A stretch of 64,000 bases of DNA from Streptomyces halobius (GCF_023277745.1 NZ_CP086322.1:7068001-7132000), one strand, 5' to 3'. Positions 1 to 8,752 are shown, numbered from the stretch's first letter. The notes: generated from the letters alone by a model not told the origin. Translations and numbers: made by a program.

Positions 1-765
1 TTCCGCGCGAAGGCCAACAAGGCCCTGGACCGGGCCGAGGATCCGCGCGAGACCCTCGATTACTCGTACCAGAAGCAGCTGGAACTGCTGCAGAAGGTGC
101 GCCGGGGCGTCGCTGACGTGGCGACCTCCCGCAAGCGCCTGGAGCTGCAGCTGAACCAGCTCCAAGGCCAGTCCTCCAAGCTGGAGGACCAGGGCCGCAA
201 GGCGCTCGCGCTCGGCCGCGAGGACCTCGCCCGCGAGGCGCTCTCCCGCCGCGCCGCGCTGCAGCAGCAGGTCACCGACCTGGAGACGCAGCATCAGACG
301 CTGCAGGGCGAGGAGGAGAAGCTCACCCTCGCCGCCCAGCGCCTCCAGGCCAAGGTCGACGCGTTCCGCACCAAGAAGGAGACGATCAAGGCCACGTACA
401 CCGCGGCCCAGGCCCAGACCCGTATCGGCGAGGCGTTCTCCGGCATCTCCGAGGAGATGGGCGATGTCGGCACGGCCATCCAGCGGGCGGAGGACCGGAC
501 CGCGCAGCTGCAGGCCAGGGCGGGTGCCATCGACGAGCTGATGGCGTCCGGCGCGCTGGACGACCCGTCCGGCATGGCCAAGGACGACATCGCCGCCGAG
601 CTGGACCGGCTGTCCGGCGGCACCGATGTCGAGCTGGAGCTGCAGCGGATGAAGGCCGAGCTGGCGGGCGGCCCGTCCGCCGGGCAGCAGGCCATCGAAG
701 GCGGCCAGGCCGACCAGGCCCAGCCGTCCCAGCAGCAGGACCAGCCGCGTTTCGACAAGCAGTGA
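1..765 (+). CDS. pspA: PspA/IM30 family membrane-stress protein (5' end outside window)
   Basis: The frame is open from base 1, so the start codon lies upstream of the window and about 254 residues are visible. The protein is almost entirely charged, heptad-like alpha helix, beginning FRAKANKALDRAEDP and continuing DYSYQKQLELLQKVRRGV, which matches the PspA/IM30 fold. It ends in a Gln-rich tail. PspA/Vipp1 proteins are peripheral inner-membrane scaffolds that oligomerise on stressed membranes. The PspAA-type gene 56 bp downstream supports the assignment. No frameshift is seen. Confidence 0.93.
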   Translation, partial: FRAKANKALDRAEDPRETLDYSYQKQLELLQKVRRGVADVATSRKRLELQLNQLQGQSSKLEDQGRKALALGREDLAREALSRRAALQQQVTDLETQHQTLQGEEEKLTLAAQRLQAKVDAFRTKKETIKATYTAAQAQTRIGEAFSGISEEMGDVGTAIQRAEDRTAQLQARAGAIDELMASGALDDPSGMAKDDIAAELDRLSGGTDVELELQRMKAELAGGPSAGQQAIEGGQADQAQPSQQQDQPRFDKQ

Positions 766-821
766 GGGTCGTGGGCGGCTAGCCTCGCAGTGATCGTCGG
801 ACCGGACCAAGGGAGATCGTC

Positions 822-1100
822 GTGATCGTACGGATCATGGGCGAGGGCCAGGTGAAGCTGGACGACAGCCATTTCATAGAGCTCAACAAGCTGGACGACG
901 AGCTGCTCGAAGAGATGGACAGCGGTGACACGGGCGGCTTCCGGCGCACCCTCGGTGCGCTGCTGGAAGCGGTGCGCCGACTGGGTACCCCGCTGCCCGA
1001 CGAATCCCTGGAACCGTCCGAACTGATCCTCCCGCCTCCGGACGCGACCCTCGAAGAGGTCCGGGAGATGCTCAGCGACGACGGCCTCATCCCGGGCTGA
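822..1100 (+). CDS. PspA-associated protein, PspAA domain
   Basis: This 92-residue acidic protein starts MIVRIMGEGQVKLDDSHF and contains LNKLDDELLEEMDSGD, the compact beta-rich start and acidic helix of the PspAA domain. In actinobacteria PspAA is normally encoded next to PspA and is thought to be a partner or regulator of it. It follows pspA by 56 bp in the same direction and probably shares its transcript. The GTG codon three bases before the domain is the start; a GGGAGA purine run sits a few bases upstream. It has no signal peptide or membrane segment. Confidence 0.85.
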   Translation: MIVRIMGEGQVKLDDSHFIELNKLDDELLEEMDSGDTGGFRRTLGALLEAVRRLGTPLPDESLEPSELILPPPDATLEEVREMLSDDGLIPG

Positions 1101-1229
1101 CACCTGCTCCGAAGCGGTCCGGGCAGGCGCGCACCGCGCACGGTACGCACCGTCCCGGCATCGCTCCTCCAGCGCACAACGGTCGGCGCCCCGGTCCCCT
1201 GTCGGGCCGGGGCGCTACCGTTTGCTCTT

Positions 1230-2588
1230 GTGACCTCTCTCGATCCCGGAACGGACGCGCCCGGAGCGGCTGTGCCCACACAGGCGGTGCCCCGCGCCGA
1301 CCGCTTCCGGTGGCACCGGAAGCATCCGCTCGCGTTCGACGCCGCCCTGGCCGCGGCCGTCTTTGTGGCGATCCTGTGCGGCTCCGTGGCCGAACCGCAT
1401 GGTCCGCACGGCCCGCGCTTCGGCGACCGCCCGCTGCTGGCCACGACCGTGGTGCTGGCCGCCCTCGCCTGCACCGCCCTGATTCTGCGCAGACGGCTGC
1501 CCCGTACGGTCCTCGCGGCCACGGGCTCGCTGACCATCGTCGAACTCGTCGTGGAGTCCAGCGACCCCCGCGCCCCCGTCGCCGCGGCCTCCGTGATCGC
1601 GCTGTTCACCGTGGCCTCCCGCACCGACCGGCCCACCACCTGGCGGGTCGGCGCGCTCACCGTCGTCGTGCTGACCGCCGCCGCGATGCTCTTCGGGGAA
1701 CACCCCTGGTACGCCCAGGAGAATTTGGCGATCTTCGCCTGGACGGGCATGGCCGCGGCGGCGGGCGACGCGGTCCGCAGCCGCCGCGCCTATGTGGACG
1801 CCATACGGGAGCGCGCCGAACGCGCCGAGCGCACCCGCGAGGAGGAAGCCCGGCGCCGGGTCGCCGAGGAGCGCCTGCGGATCGCCCGCGAGCTGCACGA
1901 TGTCGTCGCCCACCACATCGCCCTGGTCAACGTCCAGGCCGGGGTCGCCTCACACGTCCTGGACAACCGCCCCGACCAGGCCAAAGAGGCGCTGGCGCAC
2001 GTCCGCGAGGCATCCCGCTCCGCGCTGGAGGAGCTCCGCGCCACGGTCGGCCTGCTGCGCCAGTCCGACGACCCCAAGGCGCCCACCGAACCAGCGCCCG
2101 GCCTCGGCGTCCTGGACCAGCTCGTCGACGGATTCATCCGCGCCGGGCTCCCCGTCGACCTGGAGATCCAGGGCCCGCCCGGCACGGATATCCCCCACCC
2201 GCCCGGACCCCTGCCCGCCTCCGTCGACCTCACCGCCTATCGGGTGGTCCAGGAGGCGCTCACCAACGTCCGTAAACACGCCGGGGAAGGCGCCCGCGCG
2301 ACGGTGCGGATCCTCCGCTCCGAGGAGGCGCTGACGGTGACCGTCCTGGACGACGGCGCCGGCCGGGCCGGAGTGCCCCGCCAGCGCGGCGACCGGCCCG
2401 CCCGGGAGGCCCCCGAGCCGAGGGAGAGCGGCGGCGGTCACGGCCTGATCGGGATGCGCGAGCGGGTCTTCGCGCTGCGCGGCACGGTCGTGACGGGCCC
2501 ACGCGCCGCCGGCGGCTTCCAGGTGCGGGTCACCCTGCCGCTGCAGGCCGCCCGTACGCCCGAGACGATGACGCCCGGGACGACATGA
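1230..2588 (+). CDS. Sensor histidine kinase, HisKA_3 (NarL-partner) type
   Basis: The protein has 452 residues. Five or six hydrophobic helices lie between about residues 35 and 180, followed by a helical linker and the HisKA_3 box RIARELHDVVAHHIALV with phospho-acceptor His about 223. The HATPase_c domain follows, with VQEALTNVRKHA (N box), VLDDGAG (G1) and GHGLIGMRERV (G2). It should autophosphorylate and pass phosphate to the response regulator 79 bp downstream. The signal is unknown. The GTG start gives the usual short cytoplasmic N-terminus. Its last codons, ETMTPGTT then stop, are encoded inside a 17-bp tandem repeat array, so the C-terminus has been shaped by repeat expansion. Confidence 0.93.
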   Translation: MTSLDPGTDAPGAAVPTQAVPRADRFRWHRKHPLAFDAALAAAVFVAILCGSVAEPHGPHGPRFGDRPLLATTVVLAALACTALILRRRLPRTVLAATGSLTIVELVVESSDPRAPVAAASVIALFTVASRTDRPTTWRVGALTVVVLTAAAMLFGEHPWYAQENLAIFAWTGMAAAAGDAVRSRRAYVDAIRERAERAERTREEEARRRVAEERLRIARELHDVVAHHIALVNVQAGVASHVLDNRPDQAKEALAHVREASRSALEELRATVGLLRQSDDPKAPTEPAPGLGVLDQLVDGFIRAGLPVDLEIQGPPGTDIPHPPGPLPASVDLTAYRVVQEALTNVRKHAGEGARATVRILRSEEALTVTVLDDGAGRAGVPRQRGDRPAREAPEPRESGGGHGLIGMRERVFALRGTVVTGPRAAGGFQVRVTLPLQAARTPETMTPGTT

Positions 2589-2673
2589 CAACCGGGACGA
2601 CATCGGCTGAGACGAGATGACGGTCGAGACGACATGACGGCGGAGACATCATGACGGGGGAGACGACATGACG
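2562..2673 (+). repeat. 17-bp degenerate tandem repeat across the kinase/regulator junction
   Basis: The motif GAGACGACATGACGG recurs with starts at 2609, 2626, 2643 and 2660 (exactly 17 bp apart). Decayed copies start near 2562, 2577 and 2594. Each well-preserved copy contains ATGA. The array runs from the last codons of the kinase, through its stop at 2586-2588, to the start codon of the response regulator at 2668, which lies in the final copy. Confidence 0.85.
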
Positions 2674-3357
2674 ACGATCAAGGTGCTGCTCGCCGACGAC
2701 CAGACGCTGCTGCGCAGCGCCTTCCGGATCCTCGTCGACTCCGAGCCCGATATGCAGGTCGTCGGGGAAGCCTCGGACGGCGCCCAGGCGTACGAGCTGA
2801 CCCGGTCGACGGGCGCCGATGTCGTCCTCATGGACATCCGGATGCCCGGTGTGGACGGTCTCGCCGCCACCCGCATGATCAGCGAGGACCCCGAGCTCAC
2901 CGGCGTCCGGGTGGTCATCCTGACCACGTTCGAGGTCGACGACTACGTCGTCCAGTCGCTGCGGGCCGGCGCCAGCGGCTTCCTCGGCAAGGGGGCCGAG
3001 CCCGACGAACTCCTCAACGCGATCCGTATCGCGGCGGCCGGCGAGGCGCTGCTCTCACCGGCCGCGACCAAGGGCCTGATCGCCAAGTTCCTCGCACAGG
3101 GCGACGGTCCGTCCGACGGCGGGCCCGGCGGCCGGGGTGACGAACGGCTCGCCACGCTCACCGGCCGCGAGCGCGAGGTGCTGGTCCTGGTCGCCGGCGG
3201 CTTGTCCAACGACGAGATCGCCGAGCAGCTGGCGGTCAGCCCGCTGACGGTCAAGACGCATGTCAACCGGGCGATGGCCAAGCTCGGCGCCCGCGACCGG
3301 GCCCAGCTGGTGGTGATCGCGTACGAGTCGGGGCTCGTACGCCCACGGGTGCAGTAA
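2668..3357 (+). CDS. NarL/LuxR-family response regulator
   Basis: The protein has 229 residues. The N-terminal receiver has ADDQ near residues 9-12, phospho-acceptor Asp about 56 in VVLMDIRMPG, Thr/Ser in ILTTFE, and FLGKGAEP with the conserved Lys. The C-terminal LuxR helix-turn-helix spans about residues 165-225 (LTGREREVLVLVAGGLSNDE, then SPLTVKTHVNRAMAKL). It pairs with the upstream HisKA_3 kinase and may control the RND transporter that follows, although that link is only positional. GGGGGAG seven bases upstream supports the ATG at 2668 over the other ATG codons in the repeat array. Confidence 0.93.
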   Translation: MTTIKVLLADDQTLLRSAFRILVDSEPDMQVVGEASDGAQAYELTRSTGADVVLMDIRMPGVDGLAATRMISEDPELTGVRVVILTTFEVDDYVVQSLRAGASGFLGKGAEPDELLNAIRIAAAGEALLSPAATKGLIAKFLAQGDGPSDGGPGGRGDERLATLTGREREVLVLVAGGLSNDEIAEQLAVSPLTVKTHVNRAMAKLGARDRAQLVVIAYESGLVRPRVQ

Positions 3358-3509
3358 CGGGGGGAGCCCCGTACTCCGGGTGCGGTACGGGCCGTGGCCC
3401 GAAACCGACCTGCGAGCGAGGAAATCCGGCCAGGGCATGGCCGAGGGTGTAGGTGGGCCCGCAAAGGCCCCGCCGACGTATTCGGAACAGAAGAAGAGAG
3501 ACCCCACCC

Positions 3510-6500
3510 ATGTCCTGGCTGTCCCGGCTCAGCCTCGTACAACGGGGCCTGATAGCGCTGATATCGGTCGTCGCGATCGCCTTCGGCGCCATCGCGATCC
3601 CCCAGCTCAAGCAGCAGCTCCTGCCGTCCATCGAATACCCCGCGGTGTCCGTGCTGGCCCCGTATCAGGGCGCGTCGCCCGATGCCGTCGAGAAGCAGGT
3701 GATCGAGCCGCTGGAGGACGGAATCCAGGCGGTCGACGGCATCAAGAGCGTCACCTCGACGTCCAGCGAGGGCTCGGGCGTCCTCATGGCGCAGTTCGAC
3801 TACGGCAATGACTCCAAGCGCCTGGTCGCCGACGTCCAGCAGGCCGTGAACCGCGCCCGCGCGAAGCTGCCGAAGGACGTCGATCCGCAGGTGGTGGCCG
3901 GCTCGACGGACGACATGCCCACCGTCGTCCTCGCCGTCTCGTCCGCGACCAAGGACCAGCAGACCCTTGCCGACCAGCTGCGCCGCAGCGTCGTCCCGGA
4001 CCTGAAGAACATCGACGGCGTCGGCCGGGTCACCGTGGACGGCGTCCAGGACCGGATCGTCGCGGTCACCCCCGACGACAAGAAGCTGGCCGCGGCCGGG
4101 CTGACCACCCAGGCGCTCGGGCAGGCGCTGGAGGCCGGTGGGACGTCCGTGCCCGCGGGGTCCTTCGCGGAGCGCGGGAAGAGCAGGACCGTGCAGGTCG
4201 GCGCGGGGTTCACGTCCGTCAAGCAGATCCAGGACCTGATGGTCACCCCGGCGGCGGGCGCGGGCGGTTCCGGCCCCGGCGGTCCGGCGGCCGGTAACGG
4301 CGGCGCGGCCGACGGCCCGTCCGCCGAGCCCGTCCGCCTCGGCGACATCGCCACCGTCAAGGAGGAGCCGGCCACCCCGACCTCCCTGACCCGCACCAAC
4401 GGCAAGCCGAGCCTCGCCGTCATGATGACGATGGACCAGGACGGCAGCGCCGTCGCCATCTCCGACGCGGTCAAGGACAAGCTCCCCGAGATCCGTCAGG
4501 ACCTCGGCAAGGGCACCGACGTCACGGTCGCCTCCGACCAGGGCCCGGCCGTCTCCAAGTCCATCGACTCGCTGACCACCGAGGGCCTGCTCGGCCTGAT
4601 CATGGCCGTCATCGTGATCCTGCTCTTCCTGCTCAGCCTCCGCTCGACCCTGGTGACCGCGGTCTCCATCCCGCTCTCCGTGGTCATCACCCTCATCGTC
4701 CTGTGGACCCAGGACCTCTCCCTCAACATGCTCACCCTCGGCGCGCTGACCATCGCGATCGGCCGCGTCGTCGACGACTCCATCGTCGTCCTGGAGAACA
4801 TCAAACGGCACCTGGGCTACGGCGAGGAGCGCCGCGACGCCATCCTCACCGCCGTCCGCGAGGTCTCCGGAGCGATCACCTCCTCCACCCTCACCACGGT
4901 CGCGGTCTTCCTCCCGATAGGCGTGGTCGGCGGTATGGTCGGCGCCCTCTTCGGCTCCTTCTCCCTCACCGTCACCGTCGCCCTGCTCGCGTCCCTGATC
5001 GTGTCGCTCACGGTCGTCCCGGTCCTGTCGTACTGGTTCCTCCGCGCCCCGAAGATCCCTGAGGGCACCACCGCGGACGAACTCCGCCGCAAGGCCGAGG
5101 AGAAGGAGACCCGGAGCCCCCTCCAGCGCCTCTACGTCCCGGTCCTCCGCTTCGCCACCCGCCGCCGGGTGACGAGTCTGGTCATCGCCGTCGCGATCCT
5201 CATCGGCACCTTCGCCATGGGCCCGCTGCTGAAGACCAACTTCTTCGACCCGGGCGACCAGGACACCCTCACCCTCAAGCAGGAGCTCACGCCCGGCACG
5301 AGCCTGGGCGCGGCCGACGAGCAGGCCAAGAAGGTCGAGAGACTGCTCGCCGACACCCCCGCCGTCAAGGACTACCAGGTCACCGTCGGCTCCTCCGGCT
5401 TCATGGCGGCCTTCGGCGGCGGCACCGGCGCCAACCAGGCCACGTACCAGGTGAAGCTGACGGACTCCGCCGACTCCGGCAAGGTCACCGACGACCTGCG
5501 GGCCGGTCTCGACAAGCTCGGCAAGAGCATCGGCGACACCACCGTCACCGCGGGCGGCGGCTTCGGCAACCAGGACCTGAGCGTGGTCGTCAAGGCCGGC
5601 GACGCCGACGTCCTCAGGAAGGCCAGTGAGCAGGTCCGCAAGGCCGTGGCGGGCCTCGACGACGTCACCGACGTCCAGAGCGACCTCGCGCAGAGCGTGC
5701 CCAGGATCTCCGTCACGCCCAACTCCAAGGCGGCCGCGGCCGGTTACAACCAGGCCACGCTCGGCGCCACGGTCGCCCAGGCGGTACGCGGCACCCCCAG
5801 CGGCAAGGCCGTCCTGGACGACACCGAGCGCGACATCGTCATCAAGGCGGCCCGACCGGCCACCACCGAGGCCGAGTTGAAGGATCTGGCCGTGCCGACC
5901 CCGGCGGGCCCGGTCAAGCTCGGCGACATCGCCACCGTCAAGACCGTTCCCGGTCCCGTCCAGATGACGCGTATCGACGGCGCGCGCTCGGCGACCATCA
6001 GCGCCGAGCCGACCGGCGACAACACCGGCGCGGTCAGCGCCAAGCTGCAGAGCGAGCTCAAGGCCCTGAAGCTGCCGGACGGCGCCACGGCGGAGATCGG
6101 CGGCGTCTCGCAGGACCAGGACGAGGCGTTCTCCTCGCTCGGCCTGGCCATGCTGGCCGCCATCGCCATCGTCTTCATGCTCCTGGTGGCCACCTTCAAG
6201 TCCCTGATCCAGCCGCTGATCCTGCTCGTCTCGATCCCCTTCGCGGCGACCGGCGCGATCGGCCTGCTGGTCGCCACCGGCACCCCGCTGGGCGTCCCGG
6301 CGATGATCGGCATGCTGATGCTGATCGGCATCGTGGTCACCAACGCCATCGTCCTGATCGACCTGATCAACCAGTACCGGTCGCAGGGCCACGGCGTCGT
6401 CGACGCGGTCATCGAGGGCGGCCGCCACCGCCTCCGCCCGATCCTGATGACCGCCCTGGCCACGATCATGGCGCTGCTCCCGATGGCCCTGTCCATCACC

Positions 6501-6716
6501 GGGGACGGCGGCTTCATCTCCCAGCCGCTCGCCGTGGTCGTGATCGGCGGCCTGATCACCTCCACCCTGCTGACCCTCCTCCTCGTCCCGACGCTCTACG
6601 CGATGATCGAACTCCGCAAGGAGCGCCGGGCGAAGAAGAAGGCCGCGAAGCGGGCGAAGAAGGCGGGCGCGCGGTCGGACGAGGCCGACCGCACGCCGGA
6701 TCCGGCCGGGGTGTGA
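3510..6716 (+). CDS. RND-family efflux transporter (AcrB/MMPL-like inner-membrane pump)
   Basis: This is a 1068-residue protein with the duplicated RND architecture: one helix (residues about 10-28), a large extracytoplasmic loop, a block of membrane helices, then the same again. The proton-relay pair is visible in GRVVDDSIVVLEN near residue 420. The extracellular halves each carry a copy of LGDIATVK. The C-terminus is a basic cytoplasmic tail. Such pumps export drugs, lipids or metals using the proton gradient; the substrate cannot be inferred. The start MSWLSRLSL at 3510 is preferred over an in-frame upstream start because the first helix begins directly after it and a GAAGAGAG purine run precedes it. 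The two-component genes immediately upstream are candidate regulators. Confidence 0.92.
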   Translation: MSWLSRLSLVQRGLIALISVVAIAFGAIAIPQLKQQLLPSIEYPAVSVLAPYQGASPDAVEKQVIEPLEDGIQAVDGIKSVTSTSSEGSGVLMAQFDYGNDSKRLVADVQQAVNRARAKLPKDVDPQVVAGSTDDMPTVVLAVSSATKDQQTLADQLRRSVVPDLKNIDGVGRVTVDGVQDRIVAVTPDDKKLAAAGLTTQALGQALEAGGTSVPAGSFAERGKSRTVQVGAGFTSVKQIQDLMVTPAAGAGGSGPGGPAAGNGGAADGPSAEPVRLGDIATVKEEPATPTSLTRTNGKPSLAVMMTMDQDGSAVAISDAVKDKLPEIRQDLGKGTDVTVASDQGPAVSKSIDSLTTEGLLGLIMAVIVILLFLLSLRSTLVTAVSIPLSVVITLIVLWTQDLSLNMLTLGALTIAIGRVVDDSIVVLENIKRHLGYGEERRDAILTAVREVSGAITSSTLTTVAVFLPIGVVGGMVGALFGSFSLTVTVALLASLIVSLTVVPVLSYWFLRAPKIPEGTTADELRRKAEEKETRSPLQRLYVPVLRFATRRRVTSLVIAVAILIGTFAMGPLLKTNFFDPGDQDTLTLKQELTPGTSLGAADEQAKKVERLLADTPAVKDYQVTVGSSGFMAAFGGGTGANQATYQVKLTDSADSGKVTDDLRAGLDKLGKSIGDTTVTAGGGFGNQDLSVVVKAGDADVLRKASEQVRKAVAGLDDVTDVQSDLAQSVPRISVTPNSKAAAAGYNQATLGATVAQAVRGTPSGKAVLDDTERDIVIKAARPATTEAELKDLAVPTPAGPVKLGDIATVKTVPGPVQMTRIDGARSATISAEPTGDNTGAVSAKLQSELKALKLPDGATAEIGGVSQDQDEAFSSLGLAMLAAIAIVFMLLVATFKSLIQPLILLVSIPFAATGAIGLLVATGTPLGVPAMIGMLMLIGIVVTNAIVLIDLINQYRSQGHGVVDAVIEGGRHRLRPILMTALATIMALLPMALSITGDGGFISQPLAVVVIGGLITSTLLTLLLVPTLYAMIELRKERRAKKKAAKRAKKAGARSDEADRTPDPAGV

Positions 6717-6749
6717 CCAAGCCCCGCCGGTAGCACCGGTAGATGCCGA

Positions 6750-6786
6750 ATCAGCCCGTCCCAGCCGACCGCTGGGACGGGCTGAT
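6750..6786 (+). terminator. Perfect 16-bp stem hairpin after the RND gene
   Basis: The arm ATCAGCCCGTCCCAGC (6750-6765) is perfectly complementary to 6771-6786 with loop CGACC. It lies 33 bp past the transporter stop. There is no T tract, which is common for Streptomyces terminators. The right arm reappears at 7275-7289. Confidence 0.75.
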
Positions 6787-6867
6787 CTGCGGAAACGGGC
6801 GACCGGGAAGCTGCGCCGCCGCACGAACGGATGGTTGCGGCGAGCTCTGCCGGGCACGCATGGCGCC

Positions 6868-7289
6868 ATGCCCTCGCCGAGCCGACTGGTGGAAGTCCTG
6901 CGCAACAAGGGCGCGCTCACGCCGGATTGGGCACCGGCCGTAGCGGCGGTTGACCGCGCCTGCTTCCTTCCCGACACGTTCGAGGTGGGCGACCGCACCG
7001 TCTCTACGGCCGCATCCGCGACTGGTACCACGCGACGTATTGGCTGTTCGACGACGCGCGTACGTCATGGGCCACGGTCGAGTACGTTCCCGGTCACGAT
7101 ACGTACGAGACGGAGCAGTACGGTCCGCGTCGGCTGTGGGACGAGGCGGAGGCCGCGTACGTCGACTGGACGGACGCGGGGAGCCCGTCGCGCGACCGGT
7201 ACGGGATCACGGTGACGGGGGAGGGGCAGCGGGTGTGGCTGGATGCGGCGTCTGCCGCCCCGTCCCAGCGGGCGGCTGGGACGGGCTGA
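6868..7289 (+). pseudogene. Remnant of a protein-isoaspartate-methyltransferase-like gene, internally deleted
   Basis: From the ATG at 6868 the frame reads MPSPSRLVEVLRNKGALTPD and continues to FLPDTFEVGD, which resembles the N-terminus of the SAM-dependent methyltransferases (PCMT-like) frequent in Streptomyces. Near 7000 the homology moves to the third forward frame, which encodes GRIRDWYHATYWLFDD, then YGPRRLWDEAEAAYVDW and GQRVWLD, ending at 7289. That is the typical C-terminus of the same family. The whole SAM-binding core is missing and the two ends are out of frame, so no active enzyme is possible. The family assignment rests on recognition of the two ends. It sits between hairpins that share the same stem sequence. 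Confidence 0.7.
7259..7285. terminator. 11-bp hairpin, second copy of the GTCCCAGC stem
   Basis: CCCGTCCCAGC (7259-7269) pairs with GCTGGGACGGG (7275-7285) around loop GGGCG. It covers the last codons of the methyltransferase remnant and is 13 bp from the end of the convergent DUF397 gene. The bases TCTTTTA follow on the plus strand, so it could stop transcription from either side. Confidence 0.55.
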
Positions 7290-7298
7290 CCTGGTCTT

Positions 7299-7502
7299 TT
7301 ATCCCTCGCTCTGGAGGGCGGCCAGGAAGGCCGTCCAGGAGGCGGCCGGTATGGCTAGTACTGGACCGTGGGGGTTCTTGCTGTCGCGTACGGGGACGAC
7401 GCCGGGGAAACCGTCGGCGACCTCGACGCAGTCCGCATTCTGCGTGTTGCTGTAGCTGCTCTTACGCCAAGTGGCATTGCCCAGTTCGGGGCTTACTCGC
7501 AT
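7299..7502 (-). CDS. DUF397 domain protein
   Basis: The protein has 67 residues: TWRKSSYSNTQNADCVEVAD, then VPVRDSKNPHGPVL and ASWTAFLAAL, the complete DUF397 signature. These small proteins occur very widely in Streptomyces beside XRE-type regulators of the DUF5753 class and are thought to act as their partners, in pairs resembling bldB/whiJ-region genes. Its start overlaps the end of the upstream XRE gene by 10 bp, implying translational coupling. No DNA-binding motif of its own is seen. Confidence 0.9.
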   Translation of the reverse strand: MRVSPELGNATWRKSSYSNTQNADCVEVADGFPGVVPVRDSKNPHGPVLAIPAASWTAFLAALQSEG

Positions 7503-8326
7503 GGCACGTGCCTCTCCATCGCCTTCCGGATCCTCTCCGCAGAATCCCGTGGAGATAGAGCGTATGCGCGAAGCTTGTCGTAGAGCGCCACACGGCGGTT
7601 CACAGCTGCTGGGTCCTCGAAGAGGCGGCCGTCGATGTGCCCCTCTTCCCAGGCCACCGTTTGCCCGACCGAGGTCTTCACGAGCGCCAGCGGGCCAGCC
7701 ATCAGCGCGTGTTCACCGTGCTCGAAAGGGAGCACTTGAATCGTGCGGGTCGGCGTATCGACGTGCGAAAGCAACGCGTTCAGCTGTGCGTGCATGACCT
7801 GGGAGCCGCCGACAGGGCGGCAGAGGATCGCCTCGTCCAGGATCGCCCAATGCCGCCTGGACGCAGCGGAATGCAGCTGCTCTTGACGGTCGAGCCGAGC
7901 CTGCACACGCTCCTCGATCATTTCCCGGGTGACGTCGGGAGGCGCGCTCAGCAGGGCGCGGGCGTACGCCTCGGTCTGTAGCAGCCCAGGCACGAACTGC
8001 GTCTCGAAGACCTCGATGGCCTCTGCCCGCGCGTGGAATTCCATATACCGCCGGAACCGGTCCGGATGCGTCTCCTTCCTGGCCAGCTGATACAGGCCGT
8101 AAAAGTGCTTGTCCGTGCCGAAGGCCGCATCCAGGGCGGCCGGCAGATCCGGCGGTGGCATCAAGTCCGCCCTCTCGATGCGCGCGAGCGTGCTCTTGCT
8201 GGAGTTCAGGATGTCCGCCAGCTGGGCCAGCGACAGCTTCGCGCTCTCGCGGTGGCGGCGCAGCTCCGATCCGAAGTAGTGGCGGGCGGAGACGTACGGG
8301 GTCAGTTCCTGCGGCGTGAACTTCAT
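7493..8326 (-). CDS. XRE-family regulator with C-terminal DUF5753 domain
   Basis: The protein has 277 residues from MKFTPQELTPYVSARHYFG. The N-terminal helix-turn-helix (about residues 15-70) includes LRRHRESAKLSLAQLADILN and SKSTLARIERAD. The rest is the DUF5753 sensor-like domain, with ETQFVPGLLQTEAYARALL and a later region ending in LYDKLRAYALSP. WhiJ-type proteins of this layout repress developmental or local genes and are antagonised by a small partner. The DUF397 gene overlaps its 3' end. A start nine codons upstream is possible, but the ATG at 8326 fits family length. Targets are unknown. Confidence 0.92.
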   Translation of the reverse strand: MKFTPQELTPYVSARHYFGSELRRHRESAKLSLAQLADILNSSKSTLARIERADLMPPPDLPAALDAAFGTDKHFYGLYQLARKETHPDRFRRYMEFHARAEAIEVFETQFVPGLLQTEAYARALLSAPPDVTREMIEERVQARLDRQEQLHSAASRRHWAILDEAILCRPVGGSQVMHAQLNALLSHVDTPTRTIQVLPFEHGEHALMAGPLALVKTSVGQTVAWEEGHIDGRLFEDPAAVNRRVALYDKLRAYALSPRDSAERIRKAMERHVPCE

Positions 8327-8439
8327 GCGACTCGGCTCTCTGTCGTCCCACACTCAACTCTGGGACGGAACGCCCCTGTTGAGGCCATATCCCCTCGGGC
8401 AACGATGGCGATACACACGGTAATCACCGCTGCGTACGA

Positions 8440-8480
8440 CATGCCAGACCCCCGCGACCTGGCCGGGTCCGGGGGCATGG
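8440..8480. repeat. Nested inverted repeat upstream of the small gene at 8504
   Basis: ATGCC at 8441 pairs with GGCAT ending at 8479, and CCCCCG pairs with CGGGGG inside it, leaving GACC/GGTC near the loop. It is a GC-rich hairpin ending about 24 bp before the start of the small gene. It could be a leader structure or an operator for the divergent XRE regulator; neither role is proven. Confidence 0.4.
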
Positions 8481-8503
8481 CCAACCTGAGAGAGCAGGTC
8501 GAC

Positions 8504-8752
8504 ATGGCCCAAGTTACAGCGAAACTCGTCTTGTTACTGCTGCGCCGCGTCATGCCCGCCACCGGGCGCCACCGCGCCCACGTCCCCCCGAGCCCGCCAC
8601 GCCACCGGCACGTACCCCCGCCGCCCCGATACCGCCGCCGCCCCGAGGTCCCGCTCTGCGGTGACGCGTCCGAGCTGATCCGGCCGTACGCCCTCACCCC
8701 GGAAGAGTTCCGCGAGCGGCGGACGCAGTACGTGAAGGCGGGTGCCCGATGA
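8504..8752 (+). CDS. Small basic Pro/Arg-rich protein of unknown function
   Basis: The protein has 82 residues: MAQVTAKLVLLLLRRVMPAT, a Pro-His-Arg-rich linker, and a more ordered C-terminus (LIRPYALTPEEFRERR). It resembles the small uncharacterised proteins often found near XRE/DUF397 and methyltransferase genes in Streptomyces. Starts at 8405 and 8477 are in frame, but the ATG at 8504 opens directly on the hydrophobic stretch and has a purine-rich upstream segment. Its stop overlaps the next start by four bases (ATGA). No function can be named. Confidence 0.6.
   Translation: MAQVTAKLVLLLLRRVMPATGRHRAHVPPSPPRHRHVPPPPRYRRRPEVPLCGDASELIRPYALTPEEFRERRTQYVKAGAR

Noticed and set aside
4255..4330. 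Gly/Pro/Ala-rich stretch in the RND transporter considered as an insertion
   Set aside because: It lies in an extracytoplasmic loop where length and composition vary in the family; the frame is intact.
2943..7031. A 1362-residue open frame on the minus strand opposite the response regulator and transporter
   Set aside because: It is the mirror of two well-supported plus-strand genes; its translation is Gly/Asp/Arg/His-rich low complexity without any domain, as is usual for antisense frames in GC-rich DNA.
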